From assembly GCF_024399475.1 (NCBI RefSeq), contig NZ_CP101620.1:2461608-2525607 (forward strand): a DNA stretch of 64,000 bases, in the 5' to 3' direction. The notes beneath the pieces were generated by a model. It saw only the letters and a list, made by a program, of their open reading frames with translations. It did no database searches and had not been told where the DNA came from. Made by a program: the position numbers and the translations under genes. This stretch comes from Allocoprobacillus halotolerans (lineage in GTDB: Bacteria > Bacillota_I > Bacilli_A > Erysipelotrichales > Coprobacillaceae). This document shows positions 20,041 through 28,945 of this stretch, piece by piece; the first letter of the stretch is position 1, and each line of letters begins with the position of its first letter.

Positions 20041-21730
20041 TTTCGACAACAACACCAATAAATACAGGTTTCTTGCCAGTTTCTTTCACAATATATTTCA
20101 TTGATTGATCTTTCATCATACTTCTTATTTCAGCAATTTCCATTTCAGGATTCTCTTTTAACTGACCAACAACTTTTTCACAAATTTCAATAACATGTTT
20201 AATCACATATTCAGAATCTTTCAAATAGACAAAACCGCGTGTTTGACAATCTGTTTGTGCGACAATTTCTTTGGTTTCTCTAGATATTGTTAGACCAACA
20301 ATAACGACACCATCGTTAGCAAGTTGGATACGATCATCAATAACTTTTTCTCCAACATCACCAATCCCAATACCATCAATCATCACATCATCAATTTCAA
20401 AAACATCACGTGTATCTAAAAGCTTTCCTTTTTCAAAAGTTATACGTTCGCCATTATCAATAATGATAATATGATCATTTGGAATATCCATGTCTTGAGC
20501 AATTTGTTGATTAAAAATAAAATGTTGATATTCGCCTTTCATTGGAATATAGTATTGAGGTTTAAAAATTTGAATAATAACTTTAATATCTTCTTTTGAA
20601 GCATGCATTGAAAATAAATCTTTATTTTTTAATAAATGCACATGGGCATCTGTTTTATATAATCCATTATGTGCTTTATTGGCAATCTTTTCAGTTCCAG
20701 GTAAAACTGGAGATGCTACAATAAAAGTATCACCTTTTCTAAGTTTCAACAAATCATCCCCACCATCAATAATATCACAAATATCATGATAGATACGTTG
20801 AGGACTTCCACTCAATAAAATAACATAATTACTATCATATTGAGGATTACCAATTTTTTCTTTATCTCCTAGCAAATGCTCTGGAACATTTAAAACCGGT
20901 TTTTTTGATCTTTGTGCTATTCTTAATAATGTATTGGTATTATCATATTTATCACGGCCATAAAAAACAATTTGTCTTTTATACTTCTTTGTTAATTCTA
21001 TAATTTCTTGTGTTCTAAAAACATTTTGGGCATAGCTTGAAATAATAATTCTTTCATAGCTATCTTCAAAAATATGATCAATTTTATTCGTTAATTTATG
21101 ATTTGGTGAAGTATATCCATCATGTTTAGCACCTGAAGATTCAACTAACAAAGCCAAAACACCTTTTTTACCAATTTCCATCATTTTTTGAATATCACAT
21201 TGAAATTCTTTAGGAGCTCCAAAATCAATAATAAATTCACCACTATAGACAAGATAACCATAACTTGTCCATAACGCCACACCCACACTTCCTGGAATAG
21301 AATGAGTTACTGGGAAAAATTCAACTGGTACGCCTTCAATATCAATTGAAGCATTACGATTTACAGGATGCAAATCTAAATTAATCTTGACGCGATTATG
21401 ACGTTGGAAACGTTCCACCATTTGTTTAATTAAAAGTGCCGTTAATTTTGGTGCATAGACTGGTGCATGAATCGTCTGTAATAAGTAAGGTAATGCAGCC
21501 ATCGCATCATCATGACCATGTGTAATAATAATCGCTGCAACTTGATCTGCCCTTTCTTCTAAATATGTAAAACTAGGAATGATGATGTCAACACCTAGTT
21601 TATCGGAATCAGGGAAACGGAAACCTGAATCTATTATAAAAATCTTATCATTAATTTCAAAACAATACATACTTTTACCCATTTCTGCTTGTCCACCCAT
21701 GGGTATTAGTTTTATAACATCATTTTTCAT
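20036..21730 (-). CDS. rnjB: Ribonuclease J2
   Basis: This is a metallo-beta-lactamase/beta-CASP ribonuclease of 564 residues. The zinc motif HxHxDH reads H71-G-H73-D-D75-A76, so the final His is Ala, and the Asp of the usual YTGDF motif is Glu (VYSGEFIIDFG). RNase J2 of Bacillus is the known weak or inactive partner of RNase J1 with a degenerate site, and it likewise lies between dapA and spoIIIE. GGGTGA precedes ATG at 21730, preferred over a Met at 21769. A scaffolding role with an RNase J1 encoded elsewhere is inferred. Confidence 0.9.
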   Translation of the reverse strand: MKNDVIKLIPMGGQAEMGKSMYCFEINDKIFIIDSGFRFPDSDKLGVDIIIPSFTYLEERADQVAAIIITHGHDDAMAALPYLLQTIHAPVYAPKLTALLIKQMVERFQRHNRVKINLDLHPVNRNASIDIEGVPVEFFPVTHSIPGSVGVALWTSYGYLVYSGEFIIDFGAPKEFQCDIQKMMEIGKKGVLALLVESSGAKHDGYTSPNHKLTNKIDHIFEDSYERIIISSYAQNVFRTQEIIELTKKYKRQIVFYGRDKYDNTNTLLRIAQRSKKPVLNVPEHLLGDKEKIGNPQYDSNYVILLSGSPQRIYHDICDIIDGGDDLLKLRKGDTFIVASPVLPGTEKIANKAHNGLYKTDAHVHLLKNKDLFSMHASKEDIKVIIQIFKPQYYIPMKGEYQHFIFNQQIAQDMDIPNDHIIIIDNGERITFEKGKLLDTRDVFEIDDVMIDGIGIGDVGEKVIDDRIQLANDGVVIVGLTISRETKEIVAQTDCQTRGFVYLKDSEYVIKHVIEICEKVVGQLKENPEMEIAEIRSMMKDQSMKYIVKETGKKPVFIGVVVEI

Positions 21731-21834
21731 TCTTTCACCCTTTCTTTTATATTGACTCTTTAATATCATTATACATTTGTTTTTTCATTGTGTATAGATT
21801 TTTTCAAAAGTATGATTATCATATCATATTCTGT

Positions 21835-22695
21835 TTAATGCTTCAAATCATTTTGCTTATATTTTTCAATAAGTGGTACTAATTCTTTTTCTAATTGTAA
21901 ACTTACTGATGTTAATGGTGGTCTTAATATATTTTGAATATAGCCCATTTGACTTAAAATATACTTTATGGGAGCTGGATTAGATTCCTTAAATAAAAAT
22001 TGACTTAAAACTTTTAAACACCAATCATCAAAAGTCTGTTCTTGTTGTATGATTTTTTCAATCAACGGATAATCAATATGACTAGCTACAGAAATTAAAC
22101 CATCTATTTGCATTTTTAATCCTTCTAATAAAAGATGGTCATCTCCTAAATAGATTTTAAACAGTGGTAAAACTGTTTTTATAGCTGCAATATCTTCTAA
22201 TGGACCACATTGTTTCATTCCAATAATATGTGAATGCTTTTTGGCTAAACGAATCACAGTTTCTGGTGTAATAGCAACACCACAACGACTAGGAATATTA
22301 TAAATCAATAACTTCTTATCAGTTGAAGAAGCAATCATATCAAAATGTTTATATATGCCTTCTTGACTAGGTTTGATATAGTATGGAACAATAATCAAAA
22401 AGGCATATATAGCTGGATTGTCATGATACATCTGAATATGACGGATGACTTCAGCTGTATTATTGGAACAGATACCTACAATAACACGTATACGTGGATA
22501 TTTATTTAAAACTCTTTCAACAAGAACTCGTCTTTCATCTAATTTTAATGTTGATGTTTCACCTGTAGTTCCACATAAAACAAAAGATTTATTACCTTCA
22601 TGAATTAATTTATCTAAGACACGATATAGTCCAGGATAATCAATGGATAGATCTTGATTAAACGGTGTCATTAATGCTGTATAAATATCTTTCAT
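21835..22695 (-). CDS. dapA: 4-hydroxy-tetrahydrodipicolinate synthase
   Basis: DapA condenses pyruvate with aspartate semialdehyde, feeding lysine, diaminopimelate and dipicolinate synthesis. The 286-residue TIM barrel has CGTTGETST (41-49), the catalytic Tyr132 in IYNIPSR and the Schiff-base Lys161 in IIGMKQCG. It starts 1 bp after the dpaB stop, so it is the third gene of a dpaA-dpaB-dapA operon. The Bacillus operon also has asd and dapG between, which are missing here. Placement suggests it supplies substrate for spore dipicolinic acid. Confidence 0.92.
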   Translation of the reverse strand: MKDIYTALMTPFNQDLSIDYPGLYRVLDKLIHEGNKSFVLCGTTGETSTLKLDERRVLVERVLNKYPRIRVIVGICSNNTAEVIRHIQMYHDNPAIYAFLIIVPYYIKPSQEGIYKHFDMIASSTDKKLLIYNIPSRCGVAITPETVIRLAKKHSHIIGMKQCGPLEDIAAIKTVLPLFKIYLGDDHLLLEGLKMQIDGLISVASHIDYPLIEKIIQQEQTFDDWCLKVLSQFLFKESNPAPIKYILSQMGYIQNILRPPLTSVSLQLEKELVPLIEKYKQNDLKH

Positions 22696-23274
22696 TTAAA
22701 TCTTCCTATATCCTAATAGAAATGGTTGGTATTGTTGATGTTGAAGAGCTACTTTTAAGGTATCCAAAACTTTATCTTTTTTAGCAATCATACTATGTGG
22801 TTTACGTTGATAATCATCCTGAAACATGGGCACAAAATAATAATTTTTCTTATTGAATAATGATAAGAGATGAACACCACTGTTTGATAAGACATCGTTT
22901 GAATAAACACCTAAAACAATAGGAATTTGATTACGTACACAAGATTTCACTAACATAGTCACACAATTATCATTAATTCCTAAATCAATCTTATTGAGCG
23001 TTGAGGCATCACATGGATAAACAACAACAGCGTCTAATTGTGGATGTGGTCCATATACTTCAGCTTCTTGAATGCTTGTATGAATATCTTTATGTGTTAT
23101 TTCTTTGATTTTTGTTGCTAATTCTAAATGCGAATAAAAACGTGTATCCATATCACGTACATGTGGTGTCATAAACACTTCCACTTCACAATCTTGGCAA
23201 AGAAGTTTTAAAACTTCCAACATATCATCCATGCTGCAAAAAGAACCCGTTATAGCAAAACCAATTTTATTCAT
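22696..23274 (-). CDS. dpaB: Dipicolinate synthase subunit B
   Basis: DpaB (SpoVFB) is the flavoprotein-like subunit of dipicolinate synthase, made in the mother cell to produce the dipicolinic acid of the spore core. The 192-residue protein begins with the flavin-binding pattern KIGFAITGSFCSM and contains YGPHPQLDAVVVYPCDASTLNK. It overlaps dpaA by 8 bp and is followed immediately by dapA. Confidence 0.95.
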   Translation of the reverse strand: MNKIGFAITGSFCSMDDMLEVLKLLCQDCEVEVFMTPHVRDMDTRFYSHLELATKIKEITHKDIHTSIQEAEVYGPHPQLDAVVVYPCDASTLNKIDLGINDNCVTMLVKSCVRNQIPIVLGVYSNDVLSNSGVHLLSLFNKKNYYFVPMFQDDYQRKPHSMIAKKDKVLDTLKVALQHQQYQPFLLGYRKI

Positions 23275-24063
23275 TGTTTATTTTCCTTTCCATTATATCT
23301 GCCATCATTTTTCCTGCAAAACCATATGCATATTTACTAGGAATTGATGGTAAAATAATACTATTAAAACCTTTGGATAATGCATAATGATGATCAACAC
23401 CATAAGGATATGATGCAATATCTAAAATCATCATATGGGCATTAGCATGATCCAAATGCGTCGATGACACAATCTGAGATGGGACTGTATTAATTAAAAT
23501 ATCACAAGCAGATAAATCCATATCAGCCATTATATAACCTTTTGCTCCTTGATCATTTATCTCATCTAAAATTATAGGATTTCTTATTCCCACATAAACA
23601 TCAGCCTGTAAAGCCACTAAATCCCTAACAATTATTTTTCCACAATGACCATACCCTAAAACATGAATTTGACTTCGATAAATTGGAAAACGACGATGTC
23701 CAATCAAATAAGCCAAAACACCTTCAGCAGTTAAAATACTATTTTTACATACAAAATCCTCATCATCCAAAAAGCAAAATACTCGAATCCATATTGTTTT
23801 GACAAAGCTTCTAAGTAATCATTATGCACTATCGTAAAAATTTTCGTATGGGGTTGTAATTGTTTCCATACTTGATCTTCAACAACAATCGTATCATGAT
23901 GTAAAAACAAACGATTTTTTCGGTCAATTCCTTTCATCCCTAAATAAATCATTTGACAATAACGCAAATCACTCCATTCATCAGTTACATAAAAACCTTT
24001 CCTAGTCATTTCTTCCATGACTTCTTGTCCACGTAAATCATCATGATTAACAAAAATCAGCAT
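23267..24063 (-). CDS. dpaA: Dipicolinate synthase subunit A, frameshifted
   Basis: DpaA (SpoVFA) is the NAD(P)-dependent catalytic subunit of dipicolinate synthase. The N-terminal part begins MLIFVNHDDLRGQEV; the C-terminal Rossmann domain has IHVLGYGHCGKIIVRDL. The frame breaks at the 5-A run 23769-23773. One added base joins EYFAF to DDEDFVCKNSILTAEG, giving 265 residues, a little shorter than usual. GACGAGG precedes ATG at 24063, and a sigma-K-type promoter lies just upstream. The break is probably a sequencing error. Confidence 0.9.
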
Positions 24064-24080
24064 TCCTCGTCACCTCATCT

Positions 24081-24108
24081 TAAAATATGAATTTTTTTCT
24101 ATTTGGTG
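24081..24108 (-). promoter_or_regulatory. Sigma-K-type promoter of dpaA-dpaB-dapA
   Basis: On the minus strand CACC (24105-24108) and the -10 element CATATTTTA (24081-24089) match the sigma-K pattern mACm/CATAnnnTA with a 15-nt spacer. The promoter lies 18 bp before dpaA, which is a sigma-K target in Bacillus. Confidence 0.65.
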
Positions 24109-24115
24109 ACATCTT

Positions 24116-24436
24116 TTATGAACAAAAAATATTCTCTTGTTTTTCAATCTGTTCATCCAATATTTGAATAAACAAATACATTTGTGGCAAAATAAAATCA
24201 GCTGCCTGTTGTACCATTTCATCTATATCCATATTTTCATCTTTTGTTTCAATACCAAAAAAAGCAATCACTAAATAATTATAATCTTCTTCATCAACAC
24301 CTACTTTCGCTTCAACAATGATTTCCTTAATATTCGTCACTGTCGTTGGTTCAACATAACAAGTCATAAATGTTTTTTTAGATTGAACCTCTCTGTTTTT
24401 TGTTTCAATATGCATTTCTTTTAAATAAGCTTTCAT
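24116..24436 (-). CDS. Hypothetical protein, 106 residues
   Basis: I do not recognise this family. The protein is acidic in its second half (VGVDEEDYNYLVIAFFG and TKDENMDIDEMVQQAADFI), with a beta-rich first half and helical end, no signal peptide and no membrane helix. GGAGGG precedes ATG at 24436. It lies just upstream of dpaA but on the other side of a sigma-K-type promoter, and is divergent from the membrane-protein gene at 24529. Confidence 0.6.
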   Translation of the reverse strand: MKAYLKEMHIETKNREVQSKKTFMTCYVEPTTVTNIKEIIVEAKVGVDEEDYNYLVIAFFGIETKDENMDIDEMVQQAADFILPQMYLFIQILDEQIEKQENIFCS

Positions 24437-24528
24437 TTTTCTACCCTCCTATTATTTATATATACATTTTTTGGATTTTTTCTTTTTATTTTTAAAAAAA
24501 AGTATATAATTTTTCAAGAGGTGTCCAT

Positions 24529-25079
24529 ATGTCTTATTTTTTTATTCTATTTTTCACAATTTATGTTGCTACTAGAAAAGATATTATATATGAAAATATT
24601 ACAGGTGTCTCAACCGCACCAGAATATCGAATACTTGTTATTATTTATACTCTTATATGTGCTATTTATTTTGCTTATCAGATGAATCGTCACTTTCATT
24701 ATTTAAATCGATATCCAAGATACATTCCAACCTTGATTTTTCTAGCGGCACTTTTCATGTCTATTGGTGCTTTTTGTCCTTATTCCAAAGACAATTCATG
24801 GTTATCGTCTATTCATGTCTATGCTTCAATGACTGCATCACTTTTATTTATTATTATCTTACAAATTTATACCCACCAGCTTTCTATTCAGTGTCCTGCT
24901 ATTTATTTCCAAACCCATTGGCTTTTTCATTTAGGATTACAAATTCTTGTTGTTATCTTTTTTGTAAGTGGAGCAATTAATGGTATTATTGAAATCTTAT
25001 ATGTTTTATTTATTTGTTTTTATCTTTTTTCTATTGATCGTCAAATGAAAAAAGTAAGTCGCATGACTTACTTAACTAA
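24529..25079 (+). CDS. Hypothetical polytopic membrane protein (end inferred)
   Basis: Unrecognised protein with about six membrane helices and an aromatic-rich sequence. AGAGGTG precedes ATG at 24529 and TATAAT is at 24505-24510. As written, the frame runs on to 25200 through the 3' part of the convergent dgkA gene. If the 6-A run 25048-25053 has lost one base, as at many sites in this window, the protein ends at 25079 with KKSKSHDLLN, just past the hairpin shared with dgkA. I prefer that end. No function can be assigned. Confidence 0.55.
25048..25072 (-). terminator. Terminator of dgkA
   Basis: GTAAGTC/GACTTAC arms around GCAT are followed by TTTTTT on the minus strand and start at the dgkA stop codon. 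Confidence 0.75.
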
Positions 25080-25428
25080 AAATTTTAGGAATAAATATTA
25101 TCAAACCTATAATTACAGAGGCTATAGCACTTACAAGCACAGCTCCAGCAGCTGTGTCTTTTGCTATTTTTGCAAGAGGATGAATCTCCTGAGTGCATAA
25201 ATCAACCACTGCTTCAATAGCTGTATTAATAAGTTCCAAAGAAATAACAAATGCAAACAATAAAATACAAATAAACCATTCTATGACAGATAAACGAAAA
25301 AGAAAACCACATATAATAACAAGAATCATAAAGACAAGATGGATTTTGATATTTCGCTCTTTATGAATACATTGTATAATACCTGATAAGGCATAGCCTA
25401 AGCTTTTATAAAATGGATCTTTTTTCAT
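25072..25428 (-). CDS. dgkA: Diacylglycerol/undecaprenol kinase family protein
   Basis: Small three-helix membrane kinase of 118 residues. The signature ELINTAIEAVVDL carries the catalytic Glu, and IAKDTAAGAVLVSAIAS follows, as in the family. In Gram-positives these enzymes phosphorylate undecaprenol for cell wall recycling more than diacylglycerol. AAAGGAGTCGG precedes ATG at 25428. It is convergent with a membrane-protein gene. Confidence 0.93.
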   Translation of the reverse strand: MKKDPFYKSLGYALSGIIQCIHKERNIKIHLVFMILVIICGFLFRLSVIEWFICILLFAFVISLELINTAIEAVVDLCTQEIHPLAKIAKDTAAGAVLVSAIASVIIGLIIFIPKIFS

Positions 25429-25602
25429 ATTAACCGACTCCTTTATAAAATTATAACATAGAATAATCTATGACTCTAGTCGTTTGATTGAATTTATATA
25501 ACCTAAAAAATGTAATATTTTCTAATGTTAAATTCCTATATTTGTAAAACAATGACTTTTCAATTTCGTGCCTATATGTGGTCAAAAGTACTTTTGCAAA
25601 AT

Positions 25603-25629
25603 AAAAACCCTGATAAAATCAGGGTATTT
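25603..25629 (-). terminator. Terminator of tRNA-Arg
   Basis: ACCCTGAT and ATCAGGGT arms with a short loop are followed by TTTTTATTTT on the minus strand, 7 bp after the tRNA CCA end. Confidence 0.8.
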
Positions 25630-25635
25630 TTCAAA

Positions 25636-25712
25636 TGGCGTCCACGGAGGGATTCGAACGCATGACTGCACGCTTAGAAGGCGTGTGCTCTATCCAGCTG
25701 AGCTACGTAGAC
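25636..25712 (-). tRNA. tRNA-Arg (anticodon TCT)
   Basis: This 77-nt tRNA has an encoded CCA end (25636-25638), a 7-bp acceptor stem (GTCTACG/CGTGGAC with one G-T pair), D stem GCTC/GAGC and anticodon stem CACGC/GCGTG around loop CTTCTAA. Anticodon TCT reads AGA, a frequent Arg codon here. The T loop TTCGAAT is normal, but the T stem ATGCG/CCCTC forms only two of five pairs, which is unusual. It has its own promoter and terminator. Confidence 0.9.
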
Positions 25713-25735
25713 ATCTATTTTTCAACTGCCCATAT

Positions 25736-25764
25736 ATAATAGCATAACATTTTATAACATGCAA
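25736..25764 (-). promoter_or_regulatory. Promoter of tRNA-Arg
   Basis: TTGCAT (25759-25764), a 17-nt spacer and TATTAT (25736-25741) on the minus strand, about 24 bp before the tRNA 5' end. Confidence 0.6.
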
Positions 25765-25799
25765 GAGTTTTTTTATATTTTTATCAAATTTTATTATTC

Positions 25800-25836
25800 T
25801 TATAAAAGCAGCTAATCATTAAAAAATTAACTGCTT
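25800..25836 (-). terminator. Possible terminator of the 25866-26792 gene
   Basis: AAAAGCAG and CTGCTTTT arms with AT-rich inner pairing lie about 30 bp after the stop codon. The T run is short (TTTTAT). Confidence 0.5.
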
Positions 25837-25865
25837 TTATTTCATTCAAACTATATATATTTCTT

Positions 25866-26792
25866 TTAGCTTTTATTAGCAAATTTTTTAACAAGTTTAT
25901 CCATTACACTTTTAGAAATGCCTAAACGCTCACATAATAAATCCTCAATTTCATCCATTGATTTTCCTGCCAAATCACTTTCATTGATGCCTAATTGTGA
26001 CATCATTGATTGAACTTGATCATACATTTGTGTATTGCCTTGACTATATTGATTCATCATATCATCATAAAATCTTTTCGCATCTTCTATTTTCTGTTCT
26101 GCAATATTATCTGATTGCTCAAATGCCTCTTGTATTTTATATAATTCGTCTATTTCTTCACTATCCAAACCTAATTCATCAAAGAAAGTCATTACTCGAG
26201 GATATATTTTTTCTAATTCATAACAATAATTTTCTTCATCTAAATCTTCAATAATTTCAAGTTCCTGATTGAATTCCTTTATCAAAGTCAATTGTTTTTC
26301 AGTTAATTCAATATCTTCATAAGCATCATCTTGGAGATCTTGAAGAATAATTGGTACATAATAAGCCACTTTTTCATGAGTTGTCATTATCATTTCGATA
26401 TTTAAACCAGTTATCTCAGACAAAAGTAAAACCAACACTTCTGGATTAATAGTCTTATTACTTAATGCATAATTTCCACTTTTGGTTCTAATAACTGTTT
26501 TAACTAGTGGATCATGATGATGTTTTTGTAAAGATAAGCTTGTTACTTCATCATAACGAATACATCCTGCTTGTCCAAATTGGAAATATATTGCCTGAGG
26601 TGTGATAATCATCCCTTTGCTGCCATCTTCTTCATCACTCGCATCAATAAACGCAATAATCTCAAAAATATCACGGTTTCCAAATTGATAAATCGCATTG
26701 CTTATTTGACTAGGTAAGTGATTTTGGTCGTAGAAATTTCCTTTTATCACTAACTTTTCACTGATATCCATCCATTCTTTATTTTCTATCAT
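25866..26792 (-). CDS. Hypothetical protein with possible PH-like N-terminal domain
   Basis: This 308-residue cytosolic protein is not recognised. Its first ~125 residues look beta-rich and contain GMIITPQAIYFQF and CIRYDEVTSLSL, a pattern seen in bacterial PH-like domains (tentative). The rest is acidic and helical. GAGGAGG precedes ATG at 26792, preferred over an ATG at 26807 inside the preceding gene. It overlaps the uracil-DNA glycosylase gene by 14 bp, so the two are co-translated. Confidence 0.6.
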   Translation of the reverse strand: MIENKEWMDISEKLVIKGNFYDQNHLPSQISNAIYQFGNRDIFEIIAFIDASDEEDGSKGMIITPQAIYFQFGQAGCIRYDEVTSLSLQKHHHDPLVKTVIRTKSGNYALSNKTINPEVLVLLLSEITGLNIEMIMTTHEKVAYYVPIILQDLQDDAYEDIELTEKQLTLIKEFNQELEIIEDLDEENYCYELEKIYPRVMTFFDELGLDSEEIDELYKIQEAFEQSDNIAEQKIEDAKRFYDDMMNQYSQGNTQMYDQVQSMMSQLGINESDLAGKSMDEIEDLLCERLGISKSVMDKLVKKFANKS

Positions 26793-27393
26793 GATTTTCC
26801 TCCTCATTTTCTATTTTTGATATATCACAGTATGTTTGAACAACACGACTGATTTCTTTCATCCTATCCTGAAAATCAAGATGCTTTTTTATCCAACCAC
26901 GATTTAAAGGTGAAGGATGTGGTAAAACAAATGTACGTTTTCCATGAATCATTTGATCATTAAAAACTAAATCATCTAATGTTTGATCAGGGAAAAACAC
27001 TTTCGCCGCATAGCTACCAATAATAATATAGATTTGATTATGAACAGAGTCCATTTCTTTAAACAACCATTTTTCATAACAAATATGAGGTGGTTTTTTA
27101 TCTCCTCCATATTGAGATTTGCCTGGATAACAATGCGCTAAAGATGTTATATAAAAATTATCTTGATTATAAAATGTTGTTTCATCTATCTGATACCATT
27201 CTCTTAATTTTTTACCACTTTGATCACTAAAAGGTCTCCCAATCTGATGAACTTTTAAAGAAGGCGCTTGACTGATTTGCATAATTTTAGCATTCTGATG
27301 CCCCCAAACAATAGGAACAACATCATGTTCAAAAACAGATTGACATTCACGGCAATGTTTAATCTCTTTCATCAATGCTTTAAATGTATCCAT
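26779..27393 (-). CDS. Uracil-DNA glycosylase family protein
   Basis: 204-residue protein of the uracil-DNA glycosylase superfamily (family 4-like fold). ISQAPSLKVHQIGRPFSDQSGKKLREW is the N-terminal active-site region, YITSLAHCYPG follows and LPHPSPLNR is the C-terminal motif with the catalytic-region His. The CRECQSV segment has only part of the cysteine pattern of the iron-sulfur UDGs, so cluster binding is uncertain. AGGGGTG precedes ATG at 27393. Confidence 0.85.
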   Translation of the reverse strand: MDTFKALMKEIKHCRECQSVFEHDVVPIVWGHQNAKIMQISQAPSLKVHQIGRPFSDQSGKKLREWYQIDETTFYNQDNFYITSLAHCYPGKSQYGGDKKPPHICYEKWLFKEMDSVHNQIYIIIGSYAAKVFFPDQTLDDLVFNDQMIHGKRTFVLPHPSPLNRGWIKKHLDFQDRMKEISRVVQTYCDISKIENEEENHDRK

Positions 27394-27460
27394 ACTACAC
27401 CCCTATTCATCTTTTTTAACATATCTTATAACTAAAATGTTTTTTTTGTCAATATTTATC

Positions 27461-27492
27461 ACACAAAAAAAGATACATTTTATTTGTGTATC
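27461..27492 (-). terminator. Terminator of the YfcE-type phosphodiesterase gene
   Basis: AGATACA and TGTATCT arms on the minus strand are followed by TTTTTTT. It overlaps the inferred stop at 27480. Confidence 0.7.
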
Positions 27493-27949
27493 TCTTTAAG
27501 ACAAAAATCTAATTTTCCAGCATCAATAAACAAAACAGCGTAACTTCTTGCACTACCCCTCGTGGTAAAGTTGTAGAGCCTGGATTGATATAATAAAATG
27601 ATCCATCTTTTTCAAACATAGGCATATGTGTATGTCCTGAAATTAATACTTGGCATTCATTTCTTGTAAGTAAATCATTCATCGCTAATTCTCTATTAAA
27701 GTAGCCAAAATATTGTCCATGAGTAATTAAAATAGGTACACCCTCTACATTTAACTTTGCCTCCTTAGGCAAATTTAATGACCAGTCATTATTTCCTTTG
27801 ACACAAATAAACCCTTCTAATACTCTTACATCATAGGCTTCACTATCCCCACAATGAATATAATAATCAGCTCTAGGCTCCTGCTGTTTTACATACTCAA
27901 TCATAGATTGATCTCCATGATTATCTGACATAATTACAATTTTTTTCAT
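27480..27949 (-). CDS. Metallophosphoesterase, YfcE/MJ0936 family (YsnB-like), frameshifted near the end
   Basis: Small two-metal phosphodiesterase with all blocks: MSDNHGD, HCGDSEAY, KGNNDW, LITHGQ and SGHTHMP. As written it ends at 27509 after an atypical tail. Adding one G to the C4 run at 27556-27559 gives the family end NPGSTTLPRGGSARSYAVL and a stop at 27480, about 156 residues. AGGTG precedes the chosen ATG at 27949; alternatives at 27955 and 27958 are in frame. ysnB lies in the same gerM-murI neighbourhood in Bacillus. Its substrate is unknown. Confidence 0.88.
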
Positions 27950-27983
27950 CTTCATCACCTGAACACTATTATACCAAAAATTT

Positions 27984-28868
27984 TCACATTTTAATATAAT
28001 TATAATGAATTTGTGATGTTTCTTGACTTCTTACATTTTCGCTATTAATCAATAATTCTACATCTTCTACCCCATCCAATGACTTTAATGATAAAATGAT
28101 TAATTCTTCTAACGTACGATCGATTGTTTCATTATCCAATAAGACATTATCATCTAGTTCCAATGTTAAAACTTGGTCTTTAAGCGATGCCTTCAATAAA
28201 TGTATTTTACTATTAATATGACTTAAAATGGTTTGAACTTGTTCATTTAAATCATCATTTTCATTTATCCTTAATGTTGTTGGAACATAATAAAGATAAT
28301 CAGCTATAGTTTTTTCCTGATAAATCATGACAGGTATACTTTGATGTAAAAAAGTAGAAGCTTCTTCAAAATTATTAAGCCCTAACTTTTTTGTAAGATG
28401 GTTTAAAGGAATCGTACTATTAGGCAAATGACTCACTTCTTTTCCATCAATTTGTAAGTTTAATTGTTCAACTTCATCATAATCAGTCAAAACATATGTC
28501 AATGCCTCTAATATATTTAAAGCATCTTGATTAGAATAAAGATTATCATTAAAACTTACTGTTAAAGTTTGATCGTTAAGTTCAATAGATTGAATTTCTA
28601 ATTGAGGATCAATCACTGGGTATAAACCATATGTCTGCAATTGAGAAGACTGCATCAAATCAATTTTATTTCTAATATCAGTTTCCATTTCCATTTGATT
28701 ATGCACATTCAAACTCACTGGCACTAAATCATGATCCTGATCTTGAAAGATAACAGTTTGTATATATGTTTCTTTCAAGTCCTGAGATTCATCATTTTTC
28801 AAATATGCCAATGAAACAAAAGTTAAACAAACAATAAATATAGCTATGATTACAATCTTCTTATTCAT
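27984..28868 (-). CDS. gerM: GerM-like sporulation/germination protein
   Basis: The 294-residue protein has an N-terminal membrane anchor or signal (about 4-22) and two GerMN domains (roughly 55-160 and 170-285), each with a pattern like LTVSFNDNLYS and LTLELDDNVLL near its centre. GerM is needed for spore formation and germination in Bacillus. Order murI-gerM-ysnB is conserved here. GAGGTGG precedes ATG at 28868 and a sigma-E-like promoter lies upstream. Confidence 0.85.
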   Translation of the reverse strand: MNKKIVIIAIFIVCLTFVSLAYLKNDESQDLKETYIQTVIFQDQDHDLVPVSLNVHNQMEMETDIRNKIDLMQSSQLQTYGLYPVIDPQLEIQSIELNDQTLTVSFNDNLYSNQDALNILEALTYVLTDYDEVEQLNLQIDGKEVSHLPNSTIPLNHLTKKLGLNNFEEASTFLHQSIPVMIYQEKTIADYLYYVPTTLRINENDDLNEQVQTILSHINSKIHLLKASLKDQVLTLELDDNVLLDNETIDRTLEELIILSLKSLDGVEDVELLINSENVRSQETSQIHYNYIKM

Positions 28869-28884
28869 GTTTCCACCTCATCAT

Positions 28885-28912
28885 AAGATATGTACATGAT
28901 ATAAAATTATGA
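28885..28912 (-). promoter_or_regulatory. Possible sigma-E promoter of gerM
   Basis: TCATAAT (28906-28912), 13-nt spacer and CATATCTT (28885-28892) on the minus strand resemble the sigma-E pattern ATATT/CATACAnT, with the same spacing as the better match before the spoVID-like gene. Confidence 0.4.
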
Positions 28913-28916
28913 CAAA

Positions 28917-28945
28917 ACAAAAAAAGATTCATGACGAATCTTTTA
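28917..28945 (-). terminator. Terminator of murI
   Basis: AAAGATTC and GAATCTTT arms are followed by TTTTTGTTTT on the minus strand; the hairpin overlaps the end of murI and separates it from gerM. Confidence 0.75.

Noticed and set aside
25080-25200. C-terminal extension of the 24529 membrane protein across dgkA
   Set aside because: The extra residues are the antisense of conserved dgkA codons; one lost A at 25048-25053 explains the missing stop.
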